The notes: generated by a model from the letters alone, not told the origin. A stretch of DNA of 64,000 bases from Megalopta genalis (GCF_051020955.1 NC_135021.1:10698462-10762461); one strand, 5' to 3'; positions 12,100 to 24,755 are shown, numbered from the stretch's first letter. Made by a program: numbers and translations.

Positions 12100-12812
12100 T
12101 TCCAATGTCGACGAAAGTGTTGACGTTAGCGCCAGCTCCCGGCTAGAAAAACCGGGAGGGCAATTTCAGAGCTTTGATCGATGTTCGATCTGGATTTCGA
12201 TGAAAATTGGGATCGTGGCAGGGTCAGGTGGTCGGAGAGCGTCGCGACGACGACGACGACGACGACGACGAGAAAACATTTCTTTACCGCGTGAGAACTA
12301 ATTTCCAGTCTCTCTCTTCGACGTTAATACGGTATGATCAAAAGGAATATTAGATTTTCGTCGAGGCTCAAAGGGCAGGGAGCAATGGCCGCCTCGCCTG
12401 GAGGCGAACACACAGGACCCCGTGGCACCCTTCATCGTTCCACCATAATTTCCGAGAATGAGATAAGCTACGTCACGCTGGACCCTCTCGGACGAGATGT
12501 TACGGGGGCTGCAACCCTCTCCCTGGCGCGCAACCCCCTCGGTCCTTTGCGCCGGGGTTGTATCCGGGAAGCTTTCGTGCAACTGACCAATGCGCCATTG
12601 GCTGGCCGGACTAATCAATAAATCGTTCTTTGCTGCGACCAAGCCGACGCGCGCTTAGACACCCTACGCTCTAAGAGCGTCTTTCCGGTTCACCATTATC
12701 GAGGTCCGGGGGAATGGAACCCATCCGCCATTCTGTTCCCTCGAATATTTCGATGTCAACCTGGCTGTTCCCTCCGGTCTCGCCGAAACTCGTTGCTGCT
12801 CGCTCTACTAAT
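12100..12812. other. CpG-rich unassigned block with a (CGA)n tract
   Basis: About 55 percent GC. A short (GAC)n run lies at about 12246-12272. Frames of 95 codons (+) and 114 codons (-) overlap almost exactly at 12298-12642, so at most one could be real, and neither shows a known domain. Confidence 0.45.
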
Positions 12813-12814
12813 CA

Positions 12815-12987
12815 CTGGACTGTCGATTTTATGCATTTGTGGCAGATATGGGTAACCCAGAGACAGCTGAAAATTCTGTTCGATTATTTTCAATGTGTTG
12901 ATACTGTTGAGAGGAGAGATACACATTGTTATGTAACAATGAGGCACAGGTTTCTGATTTTGAATAACGATCCGCAGTCTATTAGTC
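12815..12987 (+). mobile_element. R200 copy
   Basis: Starts ACTGGACTGTCGATTTTATG and ends AATAACGATCCGCAGTC. The interior is diverged. A 117-codon frame (12714-13067) runs through it and its two flanks, and is best taken as accidental. Confidence 0.7.
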
Positions 12988-12989
12988 AA

Positions 12990-13405
12990 TTATTGCACAA
13001 TTTTCAATATTCGCAATATTTTCACAAAATACTGGTGTGCAAAGTTCAATTGTATTGGATGCGGTAGAATGTTTACTTTATCCTGTGCACTGAGCAAATT
13101 TAATGAAAAATAGTGAAAGAAGCTTCAATACACTTAGCAGTTATTATATTTAGTGCATTGTATTATAATAAAACAATATAGAAAAGCTAAAAGAATTTAT
13201 CCTTGATCTATTAAATTCTGCACCCTCGAATGTTTCGACGTCGACCTGGTTTCGCTAAAACTCGTTGCTACTCACTTTACTAATCACTTATTGACGTGTA
13301 AAGTTCTGTAAAATTGCGTACAGTAGATTGTAGACTAGTTTATTTTGTGCATCGCGCTAAATGAATGACGAACAATTCATTTAATAACGAATATAAAACC
13401 TTTAC
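12990..13405. other. unassigned, AT-rich
   Basis: Contains a second CTCGTTGCTACTCACTTTAC block (about 13260-13283) resembling 12789-12812, so a short local duplication is possible. Nothing else seen. Confidence 0.4.
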
Positions 13406-13410
13406 ATTTA

Positions 13411-14056
13411 CACAATACTAACCTTGGCAAAAGTATCACCTTTTAAAACGCAATAACTTTTTTCAAACTGATCTAATTGATTCGGATCTTTTTTTAAGTA
13501 TTAAAGAGATTAGTTTACGGTACAATGACTAGCATCCTTTTTTTAATTCTGCTATTACATAAAATAACAACAAAAGATGAGAAACGCTCGCTTTTTAACT
13601 TCTTTATCCGAACTTGGAACGAAAATTTAAATAATGCGTTTGGTACATCTTGATAATTTATATGCAAACTGAAAATTTCATTGAAATCGGTTGACGCATA
13701 GTCAAGGAAAAAATTACCTGTTTTTGATCGAACTTCGTGAAAAACTGCGATTTTCACGATCTTCAATTGCTTGTAGCTCTCATAACAACGCCAATCAATT
13801 TCGATGGAATTTTCAGTATGTATTTAATTTACTTAGGTTTACGAAACGCATTTTTTAAATTTTCAAATAAAAAGGTTAAATAACGGGTGTTTTTTTCTTC
13901 TGTTGTCATTTTATGTGACAGCAAAATTTAATAAAAGGTGTGCTAGTCATTGTACCGTAAAGTAGTACACTTAAAAAAAAATTCAAGTCAATTAGACCAG
14001 TTTGAAAAAAGTTATTGCATTTTAAAAGGTGGACGAATACTTTTTGCCAGGGATTG
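13411..14056. mobile_element. TA-flanked long-inverted-repeat element, ~645 bp
   Basis: The left arm carries TTGGCAAAAGTATCACC, AACGCAATAACTTTTTTCAAAC and TTACGGTACAATGACTAGCA. The right arm holds the inverses in mirror order and ends GCCAGGGATTG followed by TA; TA also stands at the left edge. Arms are about 170 bp. The middle holds no transposase. A diverged, truncated relative is at 50275. Confidence 0.8.
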
Positions 14057-14155
14057 TACGTGCGTTTTTAAGCAGGTAACGATTTAAAAATGGTAAATTG
14101 TAAAACTAGTAAATTGTGAAACTAGTCACGATGCTTTATTAAGACGAAATAACTA

Positions 14156-14245
14156 TAATTAGACTGTGAATTTTACGGATTTATGACAGAAATAGCTGAG
14201 TGTAATATAACAAAATAATATAAAGTTGCTACTCGTTTTACTAAC
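14156..14245 (+). mobile_element. R200 left-end fragment
   Basis: TTAGACTGTGAATTTTACGG, then TTTATGACAGAAATAGCTGAG, matching the plus-orientation left end. The other end is missing. Confidence 0.55.
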
Positions 14246-14364
14246 CGCTTCTTACATGCAGACTTTATTGGGCATATCCACAAAATATTAGTGACTAAAA
14301 TTCAAACAATATAGTCTGTTGCCACTGAAAAAAATTCTCTTAGGATGTTAAGCAGTGTAAGGTA

Positions 14365-14479
14365 CAGTAAATTCTCCCTTAGTGGCGCTCAGATTGTGCA
14401 AACAAAGGAATAATCGTATCTCCTCTTCCCAAATTGTCCACTTTTGTATACAATCTGAGCAATTAGGGAGCATTTATTG
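14365..14479. mobile_element. short TA-flanked MITE, 115 bp
   Basis: Starts CAGTAAATTCTCCC, ends GGGAGCATTTATTG, with TA on both sides. It contains GCTCAGATTGTGCAAAC and TCTCCTCTTCCCAAATTGTCC. The same modules build the larger elements at 16737 and 54189. Confidence 0.8.
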
Positions 14480-14639
14480 TATATACAGAAAGCTCGATCA
14501 TTCTTTCGACAATGTGCTACTGTTTCTTAAGACGTTGATTATTTCGCAGTAGCTGTTGCTCGGTTTAAAATTATTCTTACTTATCTTTTTATTATTCTTA
14601 TTTTAATTATTATTAAAAATTATTCTTATTTTCAAGCAG

Positions 14640-15475
14640 ATACTAAAATTGTACGAACGCTCCCGCAAAGTGTCGAAACAATTTCATCCGACACATTCGT
14701 CCAAATATCGCGATAACAATTCCGCGAAGCTTGAAAAACTAGAGCATGCATCTTCCGAAGACCTACTTCCGGAGACCATTGCGTCTCCGCATCTCGACAC
14801 GAATCGCCTCGACGATACTCGGACACCCTATTATCCATATTCCTCTTTATTTCGGCTCTCCGTTGTCGCACTCGGTTAGCAAGATTTTCTCCGACCATAT
14901 CGGACCGATTCAATTTCGATAGGAACCGGTTCCTGGCGTAAGATGAAAGATCGAAATCGTCGGCGAATGTTTATACACGCCGAATTTACTTGACTGAGGA
15001 GAAAGAGAGAGGGGGGCGGAGCTCCGCGGAAGCACAAGCGAACGGTTCCCCCCGCGCAGTCCGACGACGATAGTCTTTGAGGACTCGCGAGGCGAAAGGT
15101 GGAAGGATAAGAAGAGGAAGAATTCGACTCCGTGAAAACATCTCCTGTCCTATCGATGCTTCCGTCTTCGCGAAAACCCCGGAGCCGTTGATCGATGGTG
15201 ATGGAGATGCGAATAAACAAAAGTTCCGCGGCGGCAGGAGGGTGGCCGGCCATCATCAGTCATCGGGTTTTGTCATGTGTGCTCCCGATGCCGGGTCTGC
15301 GTGTAGTATCCTTGATATCCCTGGTATCGTGGCTTCGAGGAGGCTAACCACGTGACGCGAAAGATCTCCGACCGGGGATCAAGCTGGGTGTTCGTGTGGA
15401 GGACACATTAATTCCGCCCCTGTTCCCAAAATCGAATGCTTATTCCCCTTTTATCCGTCGCCTGGTTCCCGATCC
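14640..15475. other. CpG-rich unassigned block
   Basis: About 52 percent GC. Frames of 76-126 codons overlap on both strands (for example 14876-15256 - and 15077-15355 +). No known domain is visible and I do not call a gene. Confidence 0.45.
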
Positions 15476-15479
15476 TGCG

Positions 15480-16400
15480 AGTCCACGATTTTATTCGAAA
15501 CCTTTCACACCAGCAATTACAAGCTCTCTGTTTCGTTTTCATTCATTATTTATCGGAGATTTTAATAAAAATACGAAGGGATGATGTAGATCAAACGTTT
15601 CGTTCCAGTTACTTGATGGAAGGAATTATTTAATGAAATACTTGCGAATTGAGGATTTCATTCGGAACATTTCATACTAGTAATTAGAAGAAGCTTTGTT
15701 TGTGAATTCATTATTTGTGGTAGAGTTTAATAAAAATGTTAAGGGACGATAGTCATCAAGTATTTCATTTAAGATACTGGATAGAAGTAATTATTTAATG
15801 AAATACTTGTTAAACGAGGATTTCATTCGAAACATTTCATACTAGCAATTACAAGTTTCATTATTTATGGTAGAGTTTAATAAAAATGTTAAGGGAGGAT
15901 TTTCATCAAGCATTTCATTTAAGATACTGGACAGAAGTAATTATTTAATGAAATACTTGTTAATCGATAATTTCATTCGAAACATTTCATACTAGCAATT
16001 ATGTACAAGGAGCTTCGTTTTAATTTATTATTTATGGTAGAGTTTAATAAAAATGTTAAGGGACGATATTCATCGAGCATTTCATTTAAGATACTGGATA
16101 GAAGTAATTATTTGTAAGGAAAGACTTCGCTCTAATTTTACTTTATCGATTTTAGAACACTGCGAATGAGGTGATCTTGACAATAAAGGATTTTATTTAA
16201 CACATTTCATACTAACAATTACAAGGAGCTTTGTTTTAATTCATCATTTATTGTAGAGTTTAATAAAAATGCTATGGGATGATATTCATCAACGATTTAA
16301 TTTAAGATACTTAATAGAACTAATTATTTAATGTAAAACTTTACACTAATTTTACTTTATCGATTTTTAAACAATGCAAACGAGGTGATCTTGACACTCA
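15480..16400. repeat. tandem repeat, ~150-170-bp unit, about 5 units
   Basis: Each unit carries AACATTTCATACTAGCAATTA, GGTAGAGTTTAATAAAAATG, TTAAGGGACGATA and TCATTTAAGATACTGGA. Good copies begin near 15651, 15820 and 15972. The first (15490) and the last (16188) are more diverged. Confidence 0.9.
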
Positions 16401-16449
16401 AGAATTTAACATTTGACACATTTTTACAGAAATATGTCATAATTTAACT

Positions 16450-16675
16450 TTCTCTTAATTACAGACATAATTCTTTATGCAAAATAAACATTGTCGAAGA
16501 CAATTGCGACGAATCTAAGTAAGATGAAAATATGTTTCTTCGTTTAATAATAACAAGTATGAAAATAATGTAACGATTCTTCACGATCATTCTTAAATTT
16601 TTCTGATATCTTTACAGTTTTTCATTTGATCTGTTAACTTTGTTTCATAAATGCATAAAATCTGCAGTCTGGTAA
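16450..16675 (-). mobile_element. R200 copy
   Basis: Contains TTTATGCAAAATAAACATTGTC, CAATTGCGACGAATCTAAG, GATGAAAATATGTTTCTTCG and TTTCTGATATCTTTACAG, and ends ATAAATGCATAAAATCTGCAG. It is among the clearest minus-orientation copies, although its first bases are weak. Confidence 0.85.
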
Positions 16676-16736
16676 CAATACAACGGGGATGCTAAATCGA
16701 ATAGATGCTATACGAACGAGATGTTATACCGATTTA

Positions 16737-17021
16737 CAATAAATTCTTCCCAATTTTCCTTCAGTTTGTAAACAAAAATGGACAATTTGGGAAGAGGAGA
16801 TTCGATTACAGTATTTTCTCATTAATTCGCACTCAGATTGCGCACAAAAATGGACGATTTGGGAAGAGGGGATACAATTATTCGAACCTTGTGGCTCGTT
16901 TTTAGTTACTCACTGTCAACAATTATAAAAACGAGGTGCAAGGCCCAAATAATCTTATCTCCTCTTCCCAAATCGTCCATTTTTGTTTACAAGCTGAAGG
17001 AAAATTCGGGAGAATTTACTG
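16737..17021. mobile_element. TA-flanked palindromic MITE, 285 bp
   Basis: Ends CAATAAATTCTTCCCAATTTT and the inverse of CAGTAAATTCTCCCGAATTTT, each flanked by TA. The block AAAAATGGACAATTTGGGAA (with variants) occurs twice on the left and once inverted on the right, so the left arm carries an internal duplication. The short open frames inside only follow the repeat. Confidence 0.85.
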
Positions 17022-17024
17022 TAG

Positions 17025-17635
17025 TCCGTCGGGATAACGAATTTTACACGATAGCTCGTAAATAAATTGCCGCTGGTTTTATCAATTATATCACGTCCAT
17101 CGGAACAAAGCAAATGTTTCCGTTGTGTTGCGATATAGTATTCGTTCTTAATGGTTTAGCTGAAATTCTCCGGAGGTTTAACCATTTTTTCCGTTCGTAA
17201 GCTTGAGCGAAAGAAGCATAAGGGGTGGTTCCACCGTATCGGCTCGCAGTTGCACGTGAGCTCGGTTTGCACAATCGGCTGCGTTTTCCAGGAAACCGGA
17301 GGGTCAACAATAGGAGCTGGCTACACCCTGCCAGGTAAGGCCATTTTGAATACGCATAACGATCACTCATTGTGATCCCGGTACGGTCCTACGGCGCGCT
17401 CCTTTTGAGGATTCCGGAAAATTGCGGGAACATTACGCGATTCGAACGTTTCCGCGATCGACCCTGGGAAGAAAAAACGCTGTAGAAACCTTTAGGAAAG
17501 CGGCTAAACCTGCTGTCGACGCGTGGGCGTCTTTTAACATGCCGAAAGCAATAATAAGGTGCAAATAGGAAGTCCAGAGATATGTTCGAACAAGAGTAGA
17601 CTAATTCTTCCATGAATTTAATACTGTGCTTCTCC
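17025..17635. other. unassigned
   Basis: Mixed composition. Frames of 94 and 117 codons on the minus strand have no recognisable domain. Confidence 0.45.
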
Positions 17636-17637
17636 CT

Positions 17638-18345
17638 CCAGATTGCAGATTTTATGCATCGGTGACCGTTTCTCTGGCTACGTTGCAGATTTTGTACATT
17701 CGTAGCTGTTTCTCTTTTTACTAGATCGCAGATTTGATGCATTTTTAAGTATATGGCTTATCAGATTGCAGATTTTATGTCAGACTAGACTGCAGATTTT
17801 ATGTCAGACTAGACTGCAGATTTTATGTCAGACTAGACTGCAGATTTTGTGCATTTTTAATCGCATCTACAATTAGATTGCAGATTATATGGAATTTTAT
17901 AGATGTATGTCTTAATTGATTGCAGATTTTTGTGCTTTCTTAATCGTTTCTCCAACTATATTGCAGATTTTATGCATTTTTAACTGCATATCTGACTAGA
18001 TCGAAAATTTTGGGCATTTTTAATCGTTTATTTGACTAGATTACAGATTTTATGCATATCTAAATGTATGTTTGACTGGATTGGAGATTTCATACATTTT
18101 TAATTGTTTCTCTGATTAGATCGCAAATTTTATGCATTTTTAAGTGTTTCTCTGACTAGATTGCAAATTGAATAAATTGTCAACTTTTTGTCTGGCCAGA
18201 TTGGAGATTTCGTGCATTTTTAATCGTTTCTTTAGACTGGAGATTTTGTGCGTTTTTAATCGTTTCTTTGACTAGATTGCACATTTTATGCATTTTTAGA
18301 TTATTTGTTAGATTTTTAAGATTGCACTAGATTGCATCTATTATG
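17638..18345. repeat. minisatellite built on the R200 end motif
   Basis: About 16 units of 27-45 bp with the core GATTGCAGATTTTATGCATTT, followed by TTAATCGTTTCTCTGACTA. Several units near 17760-17830 are only 27 bp (GACTGCAGATTTTATGTCA). The core equals the terminal motif of the R200 family. Confidence 0.9.
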
Positions 18346-18349
18346 CATC

Positions 18350-20595
18350 TCGAATGTTCTCAGTTGTTTAAATTCGACGTAAGAGCATATCTAAATAAGA
18401 TCAACGAGATTTTTATGTTCTTCGAAGTATGATAAAATCTCTAACAGGATGCAGATACTTTCTTCGTATTAATTCTCCACAAATAAATTCGCACAAGACA
18501 TCCTCAATTTAATTCGACTGCATCTAGCATAACCTCGTTATGTTCATCCAGCTACTAATTCTCATCACAGACATATCAACCTACCAAAGTTCCCTTACAA
18601 ATATCTTAACGTTTTCGAAAAAAAAGGTATTAAATCCAGGAGGAAACACGGCCTGCCTCGTAAACCATATTGGCAGTAGATAACAATCGAACACGCTGCA
18701 GATCGAAGACTTCCGAACACCGGCGTAATTAGCTGTAACAGAACGATATTTGCGAAGCGTCGTCGCCCACCCCGGGCGAAACGGTAATCCATTCCTGTAA
18801 GTAAATTCCTCCCTGCTCCCGTTTTATTTTCTTTCGGCCGTGGCACCGCCTCCCCCTGGGCACTACACGTTGTTCCACCGGGTCGAAGTTTGTTCCGGCA
18901 ACTTAAGAAGACATCTAGAAACGCTCTTAGAACTTCGAAGGACGAGATAGGGTCCGGTTGCCCTGGATACCAAGTCGAATCCTCTTCCGCCGTTTACTTA
19001 CCCGTTTACTTCTTGCCGAATATGAAAACTTGCGGTGTTATTGGTATATAACCAGCCGTTCTCGCGTACCAACGTATTCCGGGTTGTATACGCTGACGTC
19101 CGCCATCTTGATCTCCGAGTTCCCTTGCCGGAGCTCTGACTATCTCTCGTCGTTTAATCGATTTTAGCCACGGTAACGCTGTTGTCCGGAGCAGAAAGAT
19201 CGACTGTTTCGCGATACGCGTGCTGGCAGATAAAGTAACGGGACGCCATTTTGATTAGGGTAAGAGTGATGGCTCATCAGTGGGTGGGTGCTCATTTTTT
19301 TTTTAATATGTCGGTATATTGTTTATTTATTTGTAAGCGATTAATCTTCTTTTATCAAAGAAGAAATTATATGTTTTGTAAATATTGGGAAAATAACTGA
19401 AATATTGTAAAAATATTATGTAATTCTGACAACACTTTGTACATGTGAATAAAATAATTGAATATTTGAATAAATAGTTGAATATTTGAGTAATAATTGA
19501 ATAAAATAATTTCAGGAGAGATTGAAATTGCTCGAAATGAAAAATTAGTTAAAAAATTCAGCAGAAATTATCCTATAAAGACGAAATAGAGGGATGATCA
19601 AATGTTCTGTTCACGAAAAAAGGAATAATTGCATCCTCTATCTGTTTAATAATAATCGCATTTGTCTAACAAAGATTAAGTTGCTTCGGCAGAAATTATA
19701 TTAGGAAAATAACTAATGATTTTTTTTTTACAAAATGAGAAACAATTGTATTCTCCGCACGGAACCATCTCAACGAAAATGATCCATGTTTAACAAAGAG
19801 TCAGCTTCGTTAATCAGAGATTGCTCCCGATCGACAGAAAAGATACGAAAGCAGTGTTCAGTGCGAAGTTGAACATTGGAATTCGTTCGTAATGTACAGG
19901 AAAGCGAGCGATGTTATTCCTAAGGACATCTTAGCCGGAATCACTATAGTTCCTTTTGCGCGTTTTCACTGGCAGGATAAGTCCTCCAGGTTCAAAGGCG
20001 AACTTCCGAGTTTTCCACCCTATCTCCGACGAAGTTTACGGCGGAGGCCGGCTACTCGTATATATCAGGAGTGCATTAGTACTTTAAAATCGGACGAACC
20101 GGTCCCTTCCACGTGAGACGAATGCGATCCGTTCGATGTAACTTCTCGCGAACGATTTAGGTAACGCGGAGACTCCTGATCAATACCTAATGCCAATCAA
20201 TATTCGAGGCTCGATGAGGCACACGCTACTTTGTCGTCGAAGCTCCTTATGCTAATTGCTCTTACTTCGGTAAAACGAAGGATCTTCTCTGCAATAACTA
20301 TATAAAATTCAGCTCTTTGAGAATCGTCTTGCTTTAGTCGTCGTTTGCGTATGTTTAATAGATGTGTCCTGTTTCATATCTTTCTTTGATGTATATAGCA
20401 TTGGATTAATTGGATGGGGAATGATAAAGTGGATGATGAATGATAAATTGATGGATGAATGATTAATTGAATGATGAATGATCAATTGATGAATTGATTA
20501 CTGACAAAGCTGCAGAAAATACGATATGATTCACTTGGATAATTGGCTTTACAAAATGTCTACTGAATGCGCGTGCTATGATATAGACAGAGTTG
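18350..20595. other. unassigned, with two GC-rich islands
   Basis: Islands at about 18590-19260 and 19860-20270 are CpG-rich; the remainder is AT-rich. A small GATGAATGATAAATTGA tandem lies at 20410-20505. Frames up to 83 codons show no domain. Confidence 0.45.
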
Positions 20596-20597
20596 GT

Positions 20598-21115
20598 CAT
20601 ATTTTCTTCGAATAACGAATAAAATTTAATTCGAAGTATCATTCGAAATATTACTTGAAGAATTTATTCGAAGTATTATTCGAAATATTATTCGAAGTAT
20701 CATTCGAAATATCATTTGGAATATTATTCGAAATATTATTCGAAGTATCATTCGAAATATCATTTGGAATATTATTCGAAACATATATTCAAAATATTAT
20801 TCGAAATATTATTTGAAGAATTTATTCAAAATATTATTCGAAAAATTTATTCGAAAGATCTATTCGAATAAAATTGTATTCGAAAGATCTATTCGAAATT
20901 GTATTTGAGGAATTTATTAGAAATATTATAGGAATCAAATTTGATTCGAAGAATTTATTTCAGATATTCATCCGAATAAAATTTTGTTCGACGAATTTAT
21001 TCAAAATATGATCCGAATTAAATTTTATTCAATGAATTTATTCAAAATATTATCCGAATCAAATATTCGGATAATGGGAATATATTATATAAATATATAA
21101 TATTCGAATAAAATG
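20598..21115. repeat. degenerate TTCGAA array
   Basis: About 35 irregular copies of ATTATTCGAA, ATCATTCGAAAT and GAATTTATTCGAA. The spacing of 10-20 bases is uneven. The unit keeps the palindrome TTCGAA while the bases between copies drift. Confidence 0.85.
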
Positions 21116-21119
21116 CGGA

Positions 21120-22465
21120 CGAATAACTCGTTTCCATTTTAAGATCTCCATCGAATACATCAGACTCGAATGAAATTAATTATTTCGAATAATATTGTTT
21201 TTCTCCGCAGAGACACCGTAATGAAAGATCCGATCTTGAAATTACGCAACACGAAATCCAGAAGCCCGTGGCCCAGATAGCCAAGGTGTCGCTAACAATC
21301 GCGTCTTCGCCAGCGATAGCCATCGGAATGATTAATTTATCAGCGACACTTTTAAGGATTTCAAGAGTCGCGGCTAATGTTACGCCGACAAGACTTCGCT
21401 ATTAGAAAAGACCCACAGCGTCCGAAATCCTTCGCCATCTTGCCGTTCTAATTCCCTGTCCATGACTCACCGACCAATCTTCTAATTCTAAACGAACAGA
21501 GAAGCAACAGAATTTTGAACATCCCGGCGAAAGAGCGGCAACTTTATTAAATTTTTCTCAATTATACAGGGTATACATAGCCGCATAAACATCCGGACGA
21601 TGTTCGCGCGAACGACCCTGAAAGGCAATTACGATCGACTCGAGATCTTGACGTGTTTGGTAAGGAGTCAGCGAGAAGACAAATTATAGAATCTCTCTGG
21701 TTTCACTTCCATTCTCTATTCATCGAGCATTCCTCGTAATTCGATCCGCACAGATACGAAAGGAAGATGTCCCGATGAAATAATTCACTGTCGACTTCCT
21801 CGCACGGGTCGTTTCCGGATTAAACGGCGGCGGTGGGTCGCTTTTCATCGGGGGCCGGAACAATTAAAATTCACCGTGAGCCAGGGAGCACCGATATAAA
21901 TGAAAAATAAATGGAAGTCTCCGCTTTCGGAAAACAGGGGCGCGGCTAACAGCCATTCGTTTCCTCCGACGAATATAATTATATCGCCTGGCGCGGAGAT
22001 AGCGTTTGCTTTTTTCTCTTAAGAGGGAGCGACCGGTCTTGATAGAACTTTGATGAAAAAATAACAAAGATAATTAGACCGGTGCAACTGCGGAGGTAAA
22101 CAGTCGCAGTCGTTCCACTCCCCCCCTCCTCTCTCTCTCTCTTACTATCAGCGGCTAACGATCCACGAGAGCTCGGTTACTCATTTATCTGTGCCATGTC
22201 TCTTTTCTCTTTGAACACGGTTGCTTTATTAACCCTTCCCCACCCCACTCCAATCTATAAGAAGCAGACCGCGTGTTAAGCTTATAGGACACTTTTGATT
22301 ACCACCTTATTGGAGTCGATTTTATTTATTTATTTGTATGCCTTCTTTCAAGCGCAGCGATCGCATGAATTTTTTGTCAGCTGCATAAGCGTAAACCAGA
22401 AACCGTTGTATTCATGATAATGCATAAGCATCGGCAAAATTTCGCCGATCGATAAACAATTAAAT
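21120..22465. other. unassigned, mostly CpG-rich
   Basis: About 48 percent GC to 22300. A (CT)n tract of about 14 bases lies at 22128-22142. A 67-codon frame (21864-22067 -) has no domain. Nothing else recognised. Confidence 0.45.
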
Positions 22466-22469
22466 TTAC

Positions 22470-22640
22470 ACGATTAAACTGCGAATATGTGCAAAATAAA
22501 AATTGTCTGCAACAATTGCAGGACGTAGAAGCCGAATAGAAAGTTATTCCTTCCTTCGATCATTTTAATTGACCGAAAGTGATATCGTGGCGTTCTTAAT
22601 TTCATTTAATCTCCTCGCCATTTAAAATCCGCAGTCTACC
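22470..22640 (-). mobile_element. R200 copy
   Basis: Starts TTAAACTGCGAATATGTGC, continues AAAATAAAAATTGTCTGCAA, and ends TTTAAAATCCGCAGTCTA. At about 170 bp this copy is short. Confidence 0.8.
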
Positions 22641-22714
22641 GATCACCGTTAACGTAAGTTTCTCGGAACACCGCAGGTGGGTTAAACGTACACCTGCACC
22701 GCCGCCGACGTTTA

Positions 22715-22963
22715 TTAACACGTTCCGTGCCACGTGTACCATCGATGGTACACGCTTGCATGTTTACTTAGTGAACTGAACAAATTGTTTACAAGAAATT
22801 TAGAACCGAAGAATCAATTTCCACCGCAAGAATGGGCGTTGATAAGTTTTTGTTACGTTGTTATGTGTACGAGAATTAATAATTGCACGTAATACATCAA
22901 GTTTTAGTAAAATATCAAAGTGTGAAGATTCGAGTAAAAAAAGCTCGGCACGGAACGTGTTAA
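22715..22963. mobile_element. TTAA-type MITE with perfect 17-bp ends, 249 bp
   Basis: The first 17 bases, TTAACACGTTCCGTGCC, are repeated exactly inverted at 22947-22963. A perfect 22-bp palindrome (22733-22754, centre ATCGAT) lies just inside the left end. The opposite end has only a weak CGAG/CTCG pair. No coding capacity. Confidence 0.92.
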
Positions 22964-23830
22964 AGAAGGTCGATTTTCCGTCGGGAATGTCGCGATACGG
23001 ATGATTGCGTTTACATGGCGCGATAGTTGTTTCCCGCCGATGCTCCGTAGGTAGCAATCGAAAGGAATGCAAAAAGCAACCTCCGCTCCTGCCGAGTGCC
23101 GGGTAATTTACATTTCGAGACGCAGTTCCCAGCCCGTCGCACGTTTAATCGATATTGATCCGCCGCCTCATAATTTATTTCGCCCGGCCGATAATGCTAC
23201 TTTGTTGTTATTAACTCGGTAGGGGACTGGCTGGTGTCCATCGTCGAGGGTGGCTTCTTTTTCGAGTCTTTGCGAAGGGAATAGTTTGGTTTTAATGCAG
23301 CGTGTTGCGACGTTGCACGCCGCGGAGTAAACAAGATGTTAAATACCAATTGTTGACTCGAAATTATTCAACGGAATTCGTCGAAATTATTCATCCGGTC
23401 TGTCGTGAGAATTGTACAGAGCGCTCGTTCGCTGCAGACGATACAAATGTGAACGTCCGGTGCAATTTGCATCGTGTTGCATTCACTGACGTCGAAATGT
23501 GATTGTTGAAATAGTGAAAATCCACGAAGTCGACATAATATCGGCACCATAAAAATTCTGATATAATGAAATGTATAAGTAGGAGATGTAAAAATACTGT
23601 TTCCGTAAACATTCAGATGACAGACATCATGTTTTTCAATCGGTTTATCATTGAGTTAAAGGTACCGAAAATTTAACTATTTTCGAAGTTGTTACGGTTT
23701 TAAGTACGTCGCTGTAAGTACATCGGTTCATAAAAGCACGATTATGCTCAGAAATTAGTTTACACATATGGGAAACAATTTTAAATTGTAATTTGCTATG
23801 GACATTTTTTATCCAGACTTAAATGAGTTA
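22964..23830. other. unassigned
   Basis: GC-rich to 23480, then AT-rich. Short overlapping frames on both strands, no domain. Confidence 0.45.
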
Positions 23831-23837
23831 CAAATAT

Positions 23838-24045
23838 ACCGTGAATTTTATGCATCAAAACTGGATAATTGAGACACAGAATTTTGAAGACATTGCACGA
23901 ACTCGGGAATATTAATATGTTATTCCTTATTAAAATTAGCCAACTATGCAGAACACTTTTATCGAACTTTTAATCTTCGCGATTCACTTCAGCAATCTTC
24001 GTTTTGCATAAAGATGCACAGTCTCATTATAAAAGTCCCTAACAC
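23838..24045 (+). mobile_element. R200 copy
   Basis: Starts ACCGTGAATTTTATGCATC and ends TTCGTTTTGCATAAAGATG followed by CACAGTCTCA. The interior is diverged but the length fits. Confidence 0.7.
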
Positions 24046-24159
24046 AAATCGTTTTAAATACAAAGCTATATTTTTAGAACAAAATTAAAAATCACCAATT
24101 AAATGAATGAACAAATAAATCAATTTTTCAAAAAGAAATGCCCCGGAATGCCTTGAACG

Positions 24160-24755
24160 ACTTAAAATAATTTCGGAACGCCAAAATACGCCTGTCTCGA
24201 AAAAAAAAATGGGAGAAACGACGGTACCTGATTCGATCAGTTCGTCGGGTCTCCGAAAGTGCAGCATCTGCCGCGAGCCGAGCCCCGAACAGCACGCGAT
24301 CGGTCATCCCCATGATTCTGTCGGTCAGTGTGCAACGCAGCCTTCTGTCCCCCCTTTCACGTTGGTCACCATCCGAATTTTCCATTGGACCCGCCACCCT
24401 CCACGGCCGAATGCAACTGCAGAGGTCAAGGGTTTAACAGCTGCAACCTTCGATGAAACCTTTTACGTAAAGCTGACCGTTTCGCTGTGGGGGGACGACG
24501 AGGAGGATCTCGCAACCCCCTCGCGTGGTCCCGCAATAGGAGCGGGTCACATGAAGGGTAACATGCGAGGGTTATTATAGCAGCGATGGCGACGAGCCGC
24601 CATCTTCATCTATGCGACTAGTCCCGTTTAAATGATTCAGAGCTGCGACGGAAATTACACGATTGTTGTCATTGTTTGTTTCTCGCGGTGTGCAATTTGC
24701 TGGTCACACGACACTCTGCGCGTCATATTTTTTTTAAAGCGGACGTTCGTCGATG
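24160..24755. other. CpG-rich unassigned block
   Basis: A 123-codon frame (24209-24580 +) is overlapped on the other strand by an 89-codon frame. Neither shows a known domain, and I treat both as chance. Confidence 0.45.

Noticed and set aside
12298..12642. Two nearly coextensive frames (95 + and 114 -)
   Set aside because: Mirror frames in GC-rich DNA; neither has a known domain.
20598..21115. Heat-shock element cluster
   Set aside because: The GAA and TTC blocks do not keep the alternating five-base spacing needed.
22240..22275. TTAACCCTTCCCC as a lone TTAA-type end
   Set aside because: Only the first nine bases fit, no hairpin and no partner end.
24209..24580. 123-codon plus frame with several Cys and His
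   Set aside because: The CSICREP spacing does not continue into a zinc-binding pattern and an 89-codon frame overlaps on the other strand.
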